Positions 1-8,540 of a stretch of DNA of 64,000 nucleotides are shown in pieces. How positions within the stretch are numbered: position 1 is the stretch's first letter; each line of letters starts with the position of its first letter. The notes under the pieces are model-generated. The model was not told where the DNA came from, did no database searches, and saw nothing but the letters and a program-made list of their open reading frames with translations. The translations under genes and the position numbers were made by a program. The stretch covers positions 1,302,001-1,366,000 of the forward strand of contig NZ_WWFG01000001.1 of the NCBI RefSeq assembly GCF_026127265.1. The letters are read 5' to 3'. Source of the stretch: Nostoc sp. KVJ3 (GTDB taxonomy: Bacteria; Cyanobacteriota; Cyanobacteriia; Cyanobacteriales; Nostocaceae).

Positions 1-1293
1 TGGTTCTTTAGGTGGTCGTGCTACTGTTTTTTTAACAATGGGACATCGGTTTTTACGGTGACGCTTCTTTCCTTGTTGCCAACCGGGAGACTTTCCGCGA
101 GGTTTGGGTGCAGAGGTGGGAGTACCAATGGCCGCAAAAACTCCACCTATAGCTTGAGCAACTCTTCCAGGGGTCAATTTATCTAGAGACTTCTGCCAAG
201 GTAAAGGATTGTCAGTAACGATATCGCGGGCTAACCACAATTCCCAAGTCATCAGAGGCATGAGGTCACTCCACCGTTCACTTTGCTTAGGAGTACCAAA
301 GTTTGGTACAGTCCAATGTAGACGCTGCTTCAAAAAGCGATACCAGTGGTCAATGGTAAAGCGACGCAAGTAAAGACACCAAACTTCTTCTAAGGGTGGC
401 ATTTCTTCTCCTACCCAAGCCAACCACAAAGGTTTGGACACTCTCATGTTACCTTGCGCGTCCAGACGTTCAACTCTGATGATTAACATTGGACGTGTAG
501 CAGCCTGACGGAAGTGTAAATCTTTCCACAAGCTCACACGCACACGTCCTAATTTTGGGTCATTTATTTCTAATACAGATGTTGCTTCATTCCATGTTGT
601 GGGCTCATTCAGTTTAAATTTATCACCATGCTTTTTAGGTCGCCCCTTTCCCGAATAAGCTTTTGGTTCACCCCATAAACACAGATTTGAACGCAACCGA
701 ACGAGAATATCTGCTGGAATATTCGCAGTTTTTAAGATAAAAGGCGCACAACCATATTCACTATCCCAAACTGAAATCGGTCTGGTAGGCAAATATTTAC
801 ACACCTGTTTGAGTTGCCAAATTGCTTTCCCAATAGGACTTTCGGCACTTGTGATCCGTTCATGTCTTAATGGTAATGCCCAACTTCCCTCATTTTCAGG
901 TATCCAGGCAATTGTGCTATATCCTTGACCAATGGTAATCGGTTTATTTCCTGCTATGGATGTGCCACTATGCTCATAAGTTCGCTCTTGCAACCTGACG
1001 GCATCTGGGCGTGACCAGTTTGTGTGATCTCCTGCTAACAATGGTCGTCCCTCTGCGGGGATTTGTTTGATATATAGCTGCATCAATTTCTGTCGCTGTG
1101 GCCTACTATCTTGTAGTGCCTCATAGATACTTGGCCACTTCCTTCTAAATACTGGCGATAGGGACAATTCTGCTAGGCAATAAACATTTCTAGTTAGCAA
1201 TATGGCATCTGTCAACTCAAAAGTTGCATCGTGTGCTCTGCCTAAATATTTGTAGACTGCTTGACGGAATTCTTCTAATCTGGCACGTTTCAT
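1..1293 (-). mobile_element. Insertion-sequence transposase (NF041680-type, IS701-like), 3' end cut by window edge
   Basis: An open frame of 431 codons with no stop runs from an ATG at 1293 to the left edge, so the C-terminus lies outside the window. The N-terminus reads MKRARLEEFRQAVYKYLGRA. Further in, LLAGDHTNW, PISVWDSEYG and LEEVWCLYLRRFTIDHWYRF match the putative DDE transposase common in Nostoc genomes. The Asp in GDHTNW, the Asp in WDSEYG and a Glu near the RRF-x-IDHWYRF block are the likely acidic triad; this is from family resemblance, not proven. The C-terminal part is rich in Lys, Arg and Pro, as usual for the family. The element's outer ends and any target duplication cannot be placed because the right half is missing. 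Confidence 0.85.
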
Positions 1294-1387
1294 CTTGGCA
1301 TCTGAGTAATGGTAGTTCGTTTCTCAGCTTCTGCCAAAAGGGGGCCTGTATTCAATCAGACACCCCTTTTCTTCTTGCTTATTATAT

Positions 1388-1469
1388 GATAATGATAATC
1401 GAATAAGGGGGGTGGGAGAGAAACGAGCGACGCTCGTTTCTCTCCCACCCTTTTCATGATTATCATTAT
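1388..1469. repeat. Two-tier palindrome beside the transposase, possible terminator and Fur/Zur-like arms
   Basis: The inner stem is a perfect 20-bp inverted repeat (1410-1429 and 1431-1450, GGGTGGGAGAGAAACGAGCG and its complement) around a single A, followed by TTTT on the plus strand. The outer arms ATAATGATAATC (1389-1400) and GATTATCATTAT (1458-1469) are also exact complements. The inner stem plus T-run looks like an intrinsic terminator that could shield the transposase from outside transcription. The AT-rich outer arms resemble a Fur/Zur operator, which may be coincidence. Confidence 0.6.
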
Positions 1470-1621
1470 TGTATTATTTTCTGAGCAGGTATACTACACA
1501 ATAATTGTTAAAGGTCAGGATGCTTTAAGGCTGACAAGATAATATTTTTAACCTCTAATTCCTTTTGATTTGCGTTCTCTCATATCGCTTTTAGTCTAAA
1601 CTCCAGTTGTCAGGCGTTTAG

Positions 1622-2029
1622 TCTAAACTCCAGCACTTTTGGCCTATTACCGCCAAATTTCGAGCTATAGCCTCCCATGCTCACCTCACCCTACTAGGGG
1701 AATTAGGTAATTTTCTCTTTGGTAAATGGAAACAGCAATGTCATCAAATAGAGCTATTCGAGACATTTCGCCAAGCACACTATAGCGCTCAAGCAGTTTA
1801 TCAACTAACCTTTACAGTTGCCGAAGGTTTAGCAGCAAAACACGGAATTAAACGAGAGGTCTTTTTATCCCGTATTCAAGAACAAATGACCTTGAATGAA
1901 AAATTGCGCTTTCAAGGTTCAGCCAACCGCACAGAAGTAGAAATTGTCAAAGCCCTGCGAAAAGCAGTCTCCAAGATGGATTTATCTCCTTTTCCCGCAC
2001 CCTCGCAGACATTTGTGCGATCATTCTAA
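1622..2029 (+). pseudogene. Headless gene remnant, unknown family
   Basis: An open frame of 135 codons ends at TAA 2027-2029. It starts directly after an in-frame TAG and has no ATG, GTG or TTG where a start would be needed; the only methionines are late. The protein is soluble and helical in character (segments such as GELGNFLFGKWKQQCHQ and HGIKREVFLSRIQEQMTLNE). Codon use looks like real protein, so I read it as the 3' end of a gene whose front was lost. The front edge carries the dispersed sequence AGTCTAAACTCCAG twice (1602-1615 and 1619-1632), also found near 33403. I do not recognise the family. Confidence 0.45.
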
Positions 2030-2135
2030 CCTCTCACCGATGGTGCTAACCAGTATAATAGCCTGGATATTCTTTAAAAAAATTCGCCGCTAATCACTCT
2101 TTCTTTAGCGTCCTTTGCGGTTCGATACCCTAACC

Positions 2136-3044
2136 ATGTCCACTCAAACCACAATCCAAAGCATATACACCGATGGCGCTTGCACCGGGAACCCTGGCCC
2201 AGGCGGTTGGGGAGTTGTTGTTTACTTCAACGATGGCTCAATCCACGAAATGGGCGATGCATCCCCTCATACCACTAATAATAAAATGGAAATGCAAGCT
2301 GCGATCGCAGCCCTCCAATTCCTACAAACATCTCAACAAACTGAACCAATTACCCTCCATACCGATAGCGAATACCTGATTAACTGCGTTACCAAGTGGG
2401 TGAAAGGCTGGAAAAAGAAAGGCTGGAAAAAGTCAGATGGTAAACCCGTCCAAAATCAAGAGCTTTTAGAAACTCTTGATGAACTCAATACCCAACAGGT
2501 AAAATGGCAACACGTTAGGGGACATTCTGGTAACATAGGTAACGAACGTTGTGATGCGATCGCTCGCACCTATGCTAGTGGCAAAATCCCTTCTCTACAA
2601 CAATCAACTCCCACAAATTTTTATAAATCTTTACCTTCCACAAATGAACTAAATGTAGCAAAAGTAGCTGATTATGAAAAAAACTCTCGAATAATTAACC
2701 AAAGTCCGCAAGAAATCAGTACTTCTGCACCACAAATAACCGTTATGGAACCATCAACTGGGCCAAGTGCGGCCGCAATCGAAGAAAAACCTCCAGAAAT
2801 GAGGGTTTTACAACTCCGCAGCTTGGTCGAAACTCTGCGTATCGCTGACGAAATTTCAGAAAAAGGCTACTTAATTACCAGTTCTGAGTTAGCAGACTTG
2901 ATGGATGTCCACGCCAGCGCTGTCACCAGTAGGGGAGATCAATGGCGCTGGCGAAACTGGATAGTGTCACGGGTACGCCGTGAAGGAAATCAAATTCTTT
3001 GGGAACTAGAACGCGGGGATCGAGTGGGAAGTGAAGAAGAGTAG
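2136..3044 (+). CDS. rnhA: Ribonuclease HI with C-terminal extension
   Basis: Degrades the RNA strand of RNA-DNA hybrids in the cytoplasm. Residues 1-150 form a complete RNase HI domain: YTDGACTGNPGPGGWG gives D13, KMEMQAA gives E52, HTDSEYL gives D77, VRGHSGN gives H130 and GNERCDAIA gives D140, so the full catalytic set is present. A basic helix (WVKGWKKKGWKKSDGK) corresponds to the hybrid-binding handle. After a Ser/Thr/Gln-rich linker (about 150-225) a further ~75 residues (VLQLRSLVETLRIADEISEKG, then ELADLMDVHASAVTSRGDQW) look like a small helical, possibly winged-helix, nucleic-acid binding domain. The protein is 302 aa, about twice the bacterial norm. I chose ATG 2136 over an upstream in-frame TTG at 2115 because it begins right at the domain. 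Confidence 0.93.
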   Translation: MSTQTTIQSIYTDGACTGNPGPGGWGVVVYFNDGSIHEMGDASPHTTNNKMEMQAAIAALQFLQTSQQTEPITLHTDSEYLINCVTKWVKGWKKKGWKKSDGKPVQNQELLETLDELNTQQVKWQHVRGHSGNIGNERCDAIARTYASGKIPSLQQSTPTNFYKSLPSTNELNVAKVADYEKNSRIINQSPQEISTSAPQITVMEPSTGPSAAAIEEKPPEMRVLQLRSLVETLRIADEISEKGYLITSSELADLMDVHASAVTSRGDQWRWRNWIVSRVRREGNQILWELERGDRVGSEEE

Positions 3045-3109
3045 GGAGTAGAGAATGGGGAATAAGGGAGACAAGGGGAATAAACCAATGCCCAATGCCC
3101 AATTCCCCA

Positions 3110-4348
3110 CTATACATACTTGCGTCCTCGCCACTCGCGTGGCTTGTGGAACGCAGATAAGAAGATTCGCAGGACAGCTAGGGGATCGGCTAAAGGGGAA
3201 AGCCAGAATAACCAGCCGCCTTTAGCACTTTTGCGATCGTAAGAAGGTGCGATCGCAATTAGCATCGCAAAGCGAATCACCACCAAGAATAAATTCAGTC
3301 CCAGCACAAGAAGTAGGGGAATGGGTAGAGACGCGATTAATCGCGTCTGTAGCAAGTACGAGAGTGGGGGAGAAATCAATAAAAAAGTGAGGAGAATTAA
3401 AAGGGGTAAACCTTGAACAGATGTGAGTAGCCATAAATCTCCCCACAACTGCGATCGAGAAGTTGCATCTTTAAGATCGAGACTCCGCCCCCATTCCTTC
3501 CACGTCTCCATCGCCCCTTCATACATCCTTACTTTCAGCACTTTTGCGCCATCTAAAAAGCCCACTTTATAACCTTGAGCAGCAATATTTCGTGCCAATG
3601 TGACATCATCACAAAAAGAACCACTCGCACTGCTATAGCCACCCACAGCAGCTAAAACGGAGCGGCGACACAAAAAACACTGCCCATTTGCCATCACCCG
3701 TTCAGGCTGCTCTGCATTGATCCCAGCAGGATCAAATCGGTAAAGCAGAGTCATCAACAAAGCTGGTTGTAGCCAGCACTCCCCTGGATATTTGAGGATA
3801 AACTGAGGTGAAAGGGAAACTAAGTCGTAGCCTTGTGCTTCGGCTATCTTCACCAAACCCGCAACTAAGCCACGATGGGGTTGAATATCAGCATCTAGCC
3901 CTAAAAACCACTGACTACCCTCAGAACTATATAGAAAACCGTTATGCAACGCCCAAGGTCGCCCCACCCAACCAGAGGGTAAAGGATCGTCCGTCATCAG
4001 ACGAAAACGCGGATCTTTTTGCTGTGTCGCTTTTACTAAGTCTGGTGTACCATCACTGGAGTTGCTATCTACAACAATAATTTCCCGAACTTCATAGCTT
4101 TGCTGACTTAAACCAGCTAACAGAGGGCTAATACGAAGCGCTTCGTTCAATGTGGGAACGACAACACTAACCTTACCCAAAAGCTCCGGTGTTGGCTGTT
4201 GTGGTTTTATTGGTCGCAGCCGTCTTGGCCCCTTTAGCAAACGCGAAAACAGAATCGCCGTTGCTGGTACTTGGATAAGTAGGAATAAAAGGGATATGGC
4301 ACTTTCTAATATTAAAGCGTTGTCTACTGTTGTCAAAATACTTATCAA
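3110..4348 (-). CDS. cruG: Carotenoid 2-O-glycosyltransferase (CruG-like, GT2)
   Basis: A GT2-family membrane glycosyltransferase, 412 aa. It is expected to add the sugar in myxol glycoside (myxoxanthophyll) synthesis. One N-terminal hydrophobic helix (about 10-35) is followed by the GT-A core: VSVVVPTLNEALRI, IIVVDSNSSDGT, the metal-binding LGLDADIQP, and FCDDVTLARNIAAQG. Three or four C-terminal hydrophobic helices follow (about 300-390). The neighbour cruF is upstream on the same strand, the pairing seen in other cyanobacteria. The likely start is TTG (4348), as no ATG lies before the first helix. A 20-bp palindromic repeat found elsewhere in the window sits inside the coding sequence at 3329-3348 and encodes part of LLQTRLIASLP between two C-terminal helices. 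The exact sugar cannot be read from the sequence. Confidence 0.85.
   Translation of the reverse strand: MISILTTVDNALILESAISLLFLLIQVPATAILFSRLLKGPRRLRPIKPQQPTPELLGKVSVVVPTLNEALRISPLLAGLSQQSYEVREIIVVDSNSSDGTPDLVKATQQKDPRFRLMTDDPLPSGWVGRPWALHNGFLYSSEGSQWFLGLDADIQPHRGLVAGLVKIAEAQGYDLVSLSPQFILKYPGECWLQPALLMTLLYRFDPAGINAEQPERVMANGQCFLCRRSVLAAVGGYSSASGSFCDDVTLARNIAAQGYKVGFLDGAKVLKVRMYEGAMETWKEWGRSLDLKDATSRSQLWGDLWLLTSVQGLPLLILLTFLLISPPLSYLLQTRLIASLPIPLLLVLGLNLFLVVIRFAMLIAIAPSYDRKSAKGGWLFWLSPLADPLAVLRIFLSAFHKPREWRGRKYV
3329..3348. repeat. Dispersed 20-bp palindrome inside cruG
   Basis: AGACGCGATTAATCGCGTCT is a perfect palindrome. The same core recurs between potD and potB (7525-7574, twice) and upstream of the 59-kb TPM gene (59012-59039), with variants at 18346, 28866, 29154 and 51497. 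Here it lies within an open reading frame without breaking it. Confidence 0.85.
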
Positions 4349-4374
4349 TTAAAATTGCGACTATACAAAATAAT

Positions 4375-4489
4375 GGGAATTGGGAATTGGGAATTGGGAA
4401 TTGGGAATTGGGAATTGGGAATTGGGAATTGGGAATTGGGAATTGGGAATTGGGAATTGGGAATTGGGAATTGGGAATGGGAATGGGAA
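4375..4489. repeat. (GGGAATT)14 heptanucleotide tandem array
   Basis: Fourteen perfect GGGAATT units run from 4375 to 4472, followed by degenerate GGGAAT, GGGAAT and GGGAAA units. Such short tandemly repeated sequences with a 7-bp period are typical of heterocystous cyanobacteria. The array fills the gap between cruF and cruG. Open frames across it in several phases are low-complexity artefacts. Confidence 0.97.
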
Positions 4490-4501
4490 ACTGGTTAATT
4501 C

Positions 4502-4576
4502 TTCTCCCCCTGCTTCCCCTGCTTCCCCTGCTCCCCCTGCTCCCCCTGCTCCCCCTGCTCCCCCTGCTCCCTCATC
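4502..4576. repeat. 9-bp pyrimidine-rich tandem array (TCCCCCTGC)
   Basis: About eight 9-bp units of the type TCCCCCTGC or TTCCCCTGC lie directly after the GGGAATT array and just past the cruF stop. One strand is almost pure pyrimidine, so unusual DNA structure is possible. No gene is present. Confidence 0.9.
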
Positions 4577-4597
4577 TCCCATTCCCCAATCTCTAGG

Positions 4598-5506
4598 CTA
4601 TTTCAAGGCAACTTCAACCTTGGCTATTGATACTTCTTTGCTTACTGGTTCAACAGCAACTTGAGTGGGTGTGGTTGAACTCCTTAACCACAGTCCCACG
4701 GCGGGAACCACGCCAAGCGATAAGCCAAGCAATACAGGGATGGAGAACCCAGCGGCTAAACTTAATCCGGCGGCGAAGGCAAAGTTAGTTAAATAAACGA
4801 CTAGGGGGAGATTGAGTTGCGATCGCTCTAATTTAATTGATGTATTTCTCCACAATAATCCTGCCACACTCATAAACAGGGCGCTAGTACCAAACCAACC
4901 TGCATAATTCTGGTAAGGTGTCCCAAAGAAAGCCCCTGGTTGTTCCCAATACCAGAAAGGCAGAGAAGTTTGACTCATAGCTGGCTCAAGGGCAAAATCC
5001 CAGCAAGTGAAGAGTAAAGCACCAACGGCTATAGCCGCAATATGGCGACCCCAACTAGGTTTTTGTGCCACTTGCAAACCAGTTCTCGCAATTAAATAAG
5101 ATGACAGCCCAACATAGAACCAAGACAAAGGAATTGTGAAAGGAACTAGCCCCGCAATCTTATAACCCAAGCCACTCAAGTAGCTATAATCACCAAATGG
5201 AAAACCTGTACTAGTTCCCAGTAGTTCACTTCCCAAAGAGATAAACATAGCCGGCAGCATAAATGCTAGCCAAGTTCCCAATCCCAACGTCCGGTAGGCA
5301 TAAATAGAGACAGCTATTGTCCCCAAGATGATATCAACTACACCGCCACCTGCCATACTTAACTGTACGGCAGTTTCTCCAACCTGCGATAAGTTGAAAA
5401 GTATTTCGGCATTAGGTACGACTAGTAGCATCCCTACCAGTCCAAAGGCTTTTGACACGATATGACCAATGAGGCATACGCGTTCAGCAATAACAAGTTG
5501 TCTCAT
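4598..5506 (-). CDS. cruF: Carotenoid 1',2'-hydratase CruF
   Basis: A polytopic membrane enzyme, 302 aa, expected to hydrate the psi-end of gamma-carotene-type precursors on the way to myxol glycosides. About seven or eight hydrophobic segments are visible. The family-like signatures FPFGDYSYLSGLGYKIAGLVP and LLFTCWDFALEPAMS contain the acidic residues expected near the active site, as in related CrtC/CruF-type and DUF422 proteins. The start at ATG 5506 is preceded by AAGGAA at suitable spacing. The gene lies 249 bp upstream of cruG on the same strand, with only repeat arrays between, which supports both assignments. Confidence 0.87.
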   Translation of the reverse strand: MRQLVIAERVCLIGHIVSKAFGLVGMLLVVPNAEILFNLSQVGETAVQLSMAGGGVVDIILGTIAVSIYAYRTLGLGTWLAFMLPAMFISLGSELLGTSTGFPFGDYSYLSGLGYKIAGLVPFTIPLSWFYVGLSSYLIARTGLQVAQKPSWGRHIAAIAVGALLFTCWDFALEPAMSQTSLPFWYWEQPGAFFGTPYQNYAGWFGTSALFMSVAGLLWRNTSIKLERSQLNLPLVVYLTNFAFAAGLSLAAGFSIPVLLGLSLGVVPAVGLWLRSSTTPTQVAVEPVSKEVSIAKVEVALK

Positions 5507-5836
5507 GATAATTCCTTAACAAGATGTGACACGCGGCTACTCGGCTGCTAACAGTTTACAAATGTTTAACAACATATTTAAATACTTTGTGCCGCAATTC
5601 TCTACAAACTTGTCTGGCTTTCTTGGAAAGAGCATAACAGCCTATTGATTGAAGCTATAAGAAATATGATGATAAACTTCCTAGTATAATGTATATAGTC
5701 CAAATCTACTTAACTTAATCTGGAAAAAGTTCTGATTTTTGTCCCACGGAGTACCTACACGATGAAAAACTCCTTCTATCCAGGGATCTCTTTGAGGAAA
5801 TAAGTAGGTCGGCGTAAATAATTATCGTTGGGATAA

Positions 5837-5922
5837 GGCAAGGGGCAGGGGGCAGGGAGCAGGGAGCAGGGAGCAGGGAGCAGGGAGCAGGGGGCAGGGA
5901 GCAGGGGGCAGGGGGCAGGGGG
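5837..5922. repeat. 7-bp GC-rich tandem array (GGGAGCA/GGGGGCA)
   Basis: Roughly twelve heptamer units alternate between GGGAGCA and GGGGGCA. This is the same class of short tandem repeat as at 4375. It lies in the 900-bp spacer between cruF and potD (5507-6428), which holds no gene. Confidence 0.93.
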
Positions 5923-6004
5923 AAAGAGAGTTTGAGCCTTGTTTACTTTTCTTTACACAGTTTGGTTTTATTGTGCCGACTTACTTATAACTATTTATTA
6001 TATT

Positions 6005-6305
6005 AGGAATCATATTTGATTTTTGAACAAAATTAGGTATTTTAGGGGAGCCAGTGCGTTGCGGTGAATCCATTGCTGTAGGGGGGTTTCCCAACCTAGG
6101 CGACTGGTGAAACCGAAGGGAGGTTCAGCAACTGGCGTTGTTTTAGAACGCAGTTCGTAACGCACCATTATCGAGGGTTTGGTGCGGTACTCTCCGTGCT
6201 AACACAATGCCAGTTTCGGCAGTTCCTTCTGGGGGAAACCTCCAAGATTGGACTGCCTCAGACTGGCTCCCCTACTTATCTTTTCAAAAATCAAACCGGA
6301 ATCCT
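6005..6305. mobile_element. MITE-like element with long imperfect inverted termini
   Basis: Two sets of exact inverted arms flank a 200-bp core. The outer 13-mer TTTGATTTTTGAA is at 6015-6027 with its complement at 6283-6295. The inner 12-mer AGGGGAGCCAGT is at 6044-6055 with its complement at 6262-6273. Similarity continues outward (TAGGAATC... against TAGGATTC...), giving termini of about 50 bp. There is no open frame inside. A fragment of the inner end (GGGAGCCAGTGCGTTGC) recurs alone at 38830-38846, which supports a dispersed element. Confidence 0.65.
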
Positions 6306-6428
6306 ATAGTATTCCTATAGATTAAGTAAGCTCTAAAGTGAAGAATGACACATTTACCCTAGAAAATCACACCAGACACTAGGAGGTATACCTTAATCTA
6401 GAAGTTGTTCATCGACTACTTCTACTTA

Positions 6429-7514
6429 ATGACTAACAGACGGCAATTTTTACAAGGGGTAGCAGCACTTTCTAGCTTATCTTTAGCTGGTTGTGGCTGG
6501 AGGCTTGCCGAAGTACGTGCTAATTCTAATACCTCTAGTCAACGAGATCAACTTTATATCTTTACCTGGACACAATATACTGACAACCAATTATTGAAAA
6601 CCTTTAGCACCCAAACTGGCATGAAAGTGCTAGCGGATGTGTATGATTCCAATGATGTCATGCTGGCTAAATTACAAGCTGGAGGCGGTGGTACTTACAG
6701 CATCATCTATCCATCCGATTACATGGTGCAGAAGATGGTGAACAAAGGTTTGTTAATAGAAATCGATCGCGATCGCTTAATTGGTTTAGAGAATTTATTC
6801 CCTCGGTTTGAGAATCCTAGTTATGACCCCAATAATCGGTATAGTATCCCTTTTAACTGGGGGACAACAGGTTTACTTTACAATTCTGAAAAAATCAAAG
6901 ATGCACCGCAAGACTGGGATTACCTTTGGCAGAACCAAAAGCAGCTTAATCAACAGATGACTTTGCTTAATGATGTTCGGGAAGTGATGGGTGCAACGTT
7001 ACGGATGCTAGGTTATTCTTACAACTCAAAAAATGAAGAAGAAATCAAACAAGCTTATGAAAAGTTGAAAGTGTTAAAACCTGCGATCGCCCGTTTTGAC
7101 ACCGACGCTTGGCAAAATCAAATTCTGGCAGGAGATTTACTATTAGCAATGTGCTATTCAGCGGATGCGGTGAAAATTTGTCAAGAAAATCCTCAACTAA
7201 AATACGTGATTCCTCGGAGTGGTTCTTCATTATGGACAGACACTATCGTAATCCCTAAAGCATCTCCCAATTTAGCTGGAGCCTATGCTTGGATTAACAT
7301 GATTCTGCAACCAGAAATAGCAGCCCAAATCAGTCAACGCCTTAGTATTTCTACGCCTAATAGGGCTGGATTTGAGCAATTGCCAAAAAAAATCCAAAAC
7401 AATGGTAATTTATTTCCCTCAGAATCGCTTTTAGCCAATTGTGAACGTGTTGCTCCTGTAGGAAACTTTGAAGAAGTTTACGATCGCTATTGGACTCAAT
7501 TAACCAGCAGCTAA
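6429..7514 (+). CDS. potD: Spermidine/putrescine-type ABC transporter substrate-binding protein
   Basis: A periplasmic binding protein of the polyamine (PotD/PotF) class, 361 aa. It begins MTNRRQFLQG, a twin-arginine-like motif, followed by a hydrophobic stretch and the lipobox LAGC, so it is probably a Tat-exported lipoprotein. The mature part has typical family segments: LYIFTWTQYTD near its start, YSIIYPSDYMVQKM, and RYSIPFNWGTTGLLYN. I chose ATG 6429 over a TTG at 6405 because it starts the signal peptide cleanly, although the strong AGGAGG at 6381 lies far upstream. The permease potB follows after 83 bp. No ATPase (potA) or second permease (potC) is nearby, so the transporter must be completed elsewhere. 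Confidence 0.88.
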   Translation: MTNRRQFLQGVAALSSLSLAGCGWRLAEVRANSNTSSQRDQLYIFTWTQYTDNQLLKTFSTQTGMKVLADVYDSNDVMLAKLQAGGGGTYSIIYPSDYMVQKMVNKGLLIEIDRDRLIGLENLFPRFENPSYDPNNRYSIPFNWGTTGLLYNSEKIKDAPQDWDYLWQNQKQLNQQMTLLNDVREVMGATLRMLGYSYNSKNEEEIKQAYEKLKVLKPAIARFDTDAWQNQILAGDLLLAMCYSADAVKICQENPQLKYVIPRSGSSLWTDTIVIPKASPNLAGAYAWINMILQPEIAAQISQRLSISTPNRAGFEQLPKKIQNNGNLFPSESLLANCERVAPVGNFEEVYDRYWTQLTSS

Positions 7515-7524
7515 AATAGACGCA

Positions 7525-7574
7525 CAGACGCGATTAATCGCGTTTGTTGGAGAGACGCGATTAATCGCGTCTGT
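7525..7574. repeat. Two copies of the GACGCGATTAATCGCGTC palindrome
   Basis: Two tandem copies of the dispersed palindrome (7525-7546 and 7551-7574) fill most of the potD-potB gap. They could form stable hairpins in the transcript and reduce downstream expression; that is inference. Confidence 0.85.
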
Positions 7575-7597
7575 ACAAGAGTTAAGAGTTATAAGTG

Positions 7598-8491
7598 ATG
7601 AATGTTGAAAAAAATGGGATTTCCCAAATAGAAGAATTGCATCGACTGCGAGGAAATTGGCTGCAACCTTTGATATTACTCGCACCATCGGGGATTTGGT
7701 TATTACTTTTGTTGGTGCTGCCAACTTTGATAATTTTTGAGTTAAGTTTAGTTGCAGACATCCGTCCAGGAGATTTGGTTAATCCTAACGGATTTCAAAA
7801 CTATATCCGAATATTTGATCCGCTTTACGTGCAAGTAATCGTGCGATCGCTATTTTTTGCATTTGGTACCACAATAATTTGTTTAATTTTGGGCTTCCCC
7901 GTCGCCTATTGGATTGCTCAAATAGCGCCGCAACGTTGGCGGAATTTGCTGGTATTAGCCTTTGTCTTGCCTTTGTGGACTTCCTCATTGCTTCGTTCTT
8001 ATGCTTGGATTACAATTCTTCGTCCTACTGGTTTATTGAACAGTTTACTCAGCACCTTCGGCTTGCCTACTTTAGAATTACTTAACCAGAGTCAAGCTGT
8101 ATTTATTGGCATGAGTTACAGCTTGTTACCCTATATGGTTTTGATTTTATATGCTTCTCTCGAAAAGCTAGATAAGCGGTTGCTAGAAGCGGCGGCTGAT
8201 TTAGGTGCAAATCCGGTAGAAACTTTTTGCCAAGTAACCGTACCACAGATTTTTCCAGGAATTGCGGCTGCTTCTATGCTTGTATTTATCACAGGTTTAG
8301 GGGATTTTGTCGATCCAGAATTACTTGGTGGTGCTTCTAGTATGACGGCGGCGCGGTTAATTTATAACCAGTTTCTTGGAGCAACCCAAAATTGGGGATT
8401 TGGTTCAGCTTTAAGTATGACGTTGATTTTGCTTGTTAGTGTTGCGATCGCACTTTTAATTAAATTTGGCGAACCTGCACCCAAACGCTAA
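7598..8491 (+). CDS. potB: Polyamine-type ABC transporter permease
   Basis: An inner-membrane permease, 297 aa, with six hydrophobic segments. The ATPase-contact loop EAAADLGANPVETFCQVTVP fits the family EAA motif. The N-terminal RGNWLQPLILLAPSGIWLLL and the SLLPYMVLILYASLE segment before the loop are typical of PotB. The ATG at 7598 is preferred over an overlapping GTG at 7595. It follows potD in the same direction. The next gene is an unrelated Uma2 nuclease, so potC and potA are missing from the locus. Confidence 0.87.
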   Translation: MNVEKNGISQIEELHRLRGNWLQPLILLAPSGIWLLLLLVLPTLIIFELSLVADIRPGDLVNPNGFQNYIRIFDPLYVQVIVRSLFFAFGTTIICLILGFPVAYWIAQIAPQRWRNLLVLAFVLPLWTSSLLRSYAWITILRPTGLLNSLLSTFGLPTLELLNQSQAVFIGMSYSLLPYMVLILYASLEKLDKRLLEAAADLGANPVETFCQVTVPQIFPGIAAASMLVFITGLGDFVDPELLGGASSMTAARLIYNQFLGATQNWGFGSALSMTLILLVSVAIALLIKFGEPAPKR

Positions 8492-8540
8492 CTTTTCGTC
8501 ACTTATAATAAAGGCATCAAACGCCAGCGAGACAACGGTT

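Noticed and set aside
4330..4664. Gly/Asn-rich and Pro-rich frames between cruF and cruG
   Set aside because: They are translations of the GGGAATT and CCCCTGC tandem arrays.
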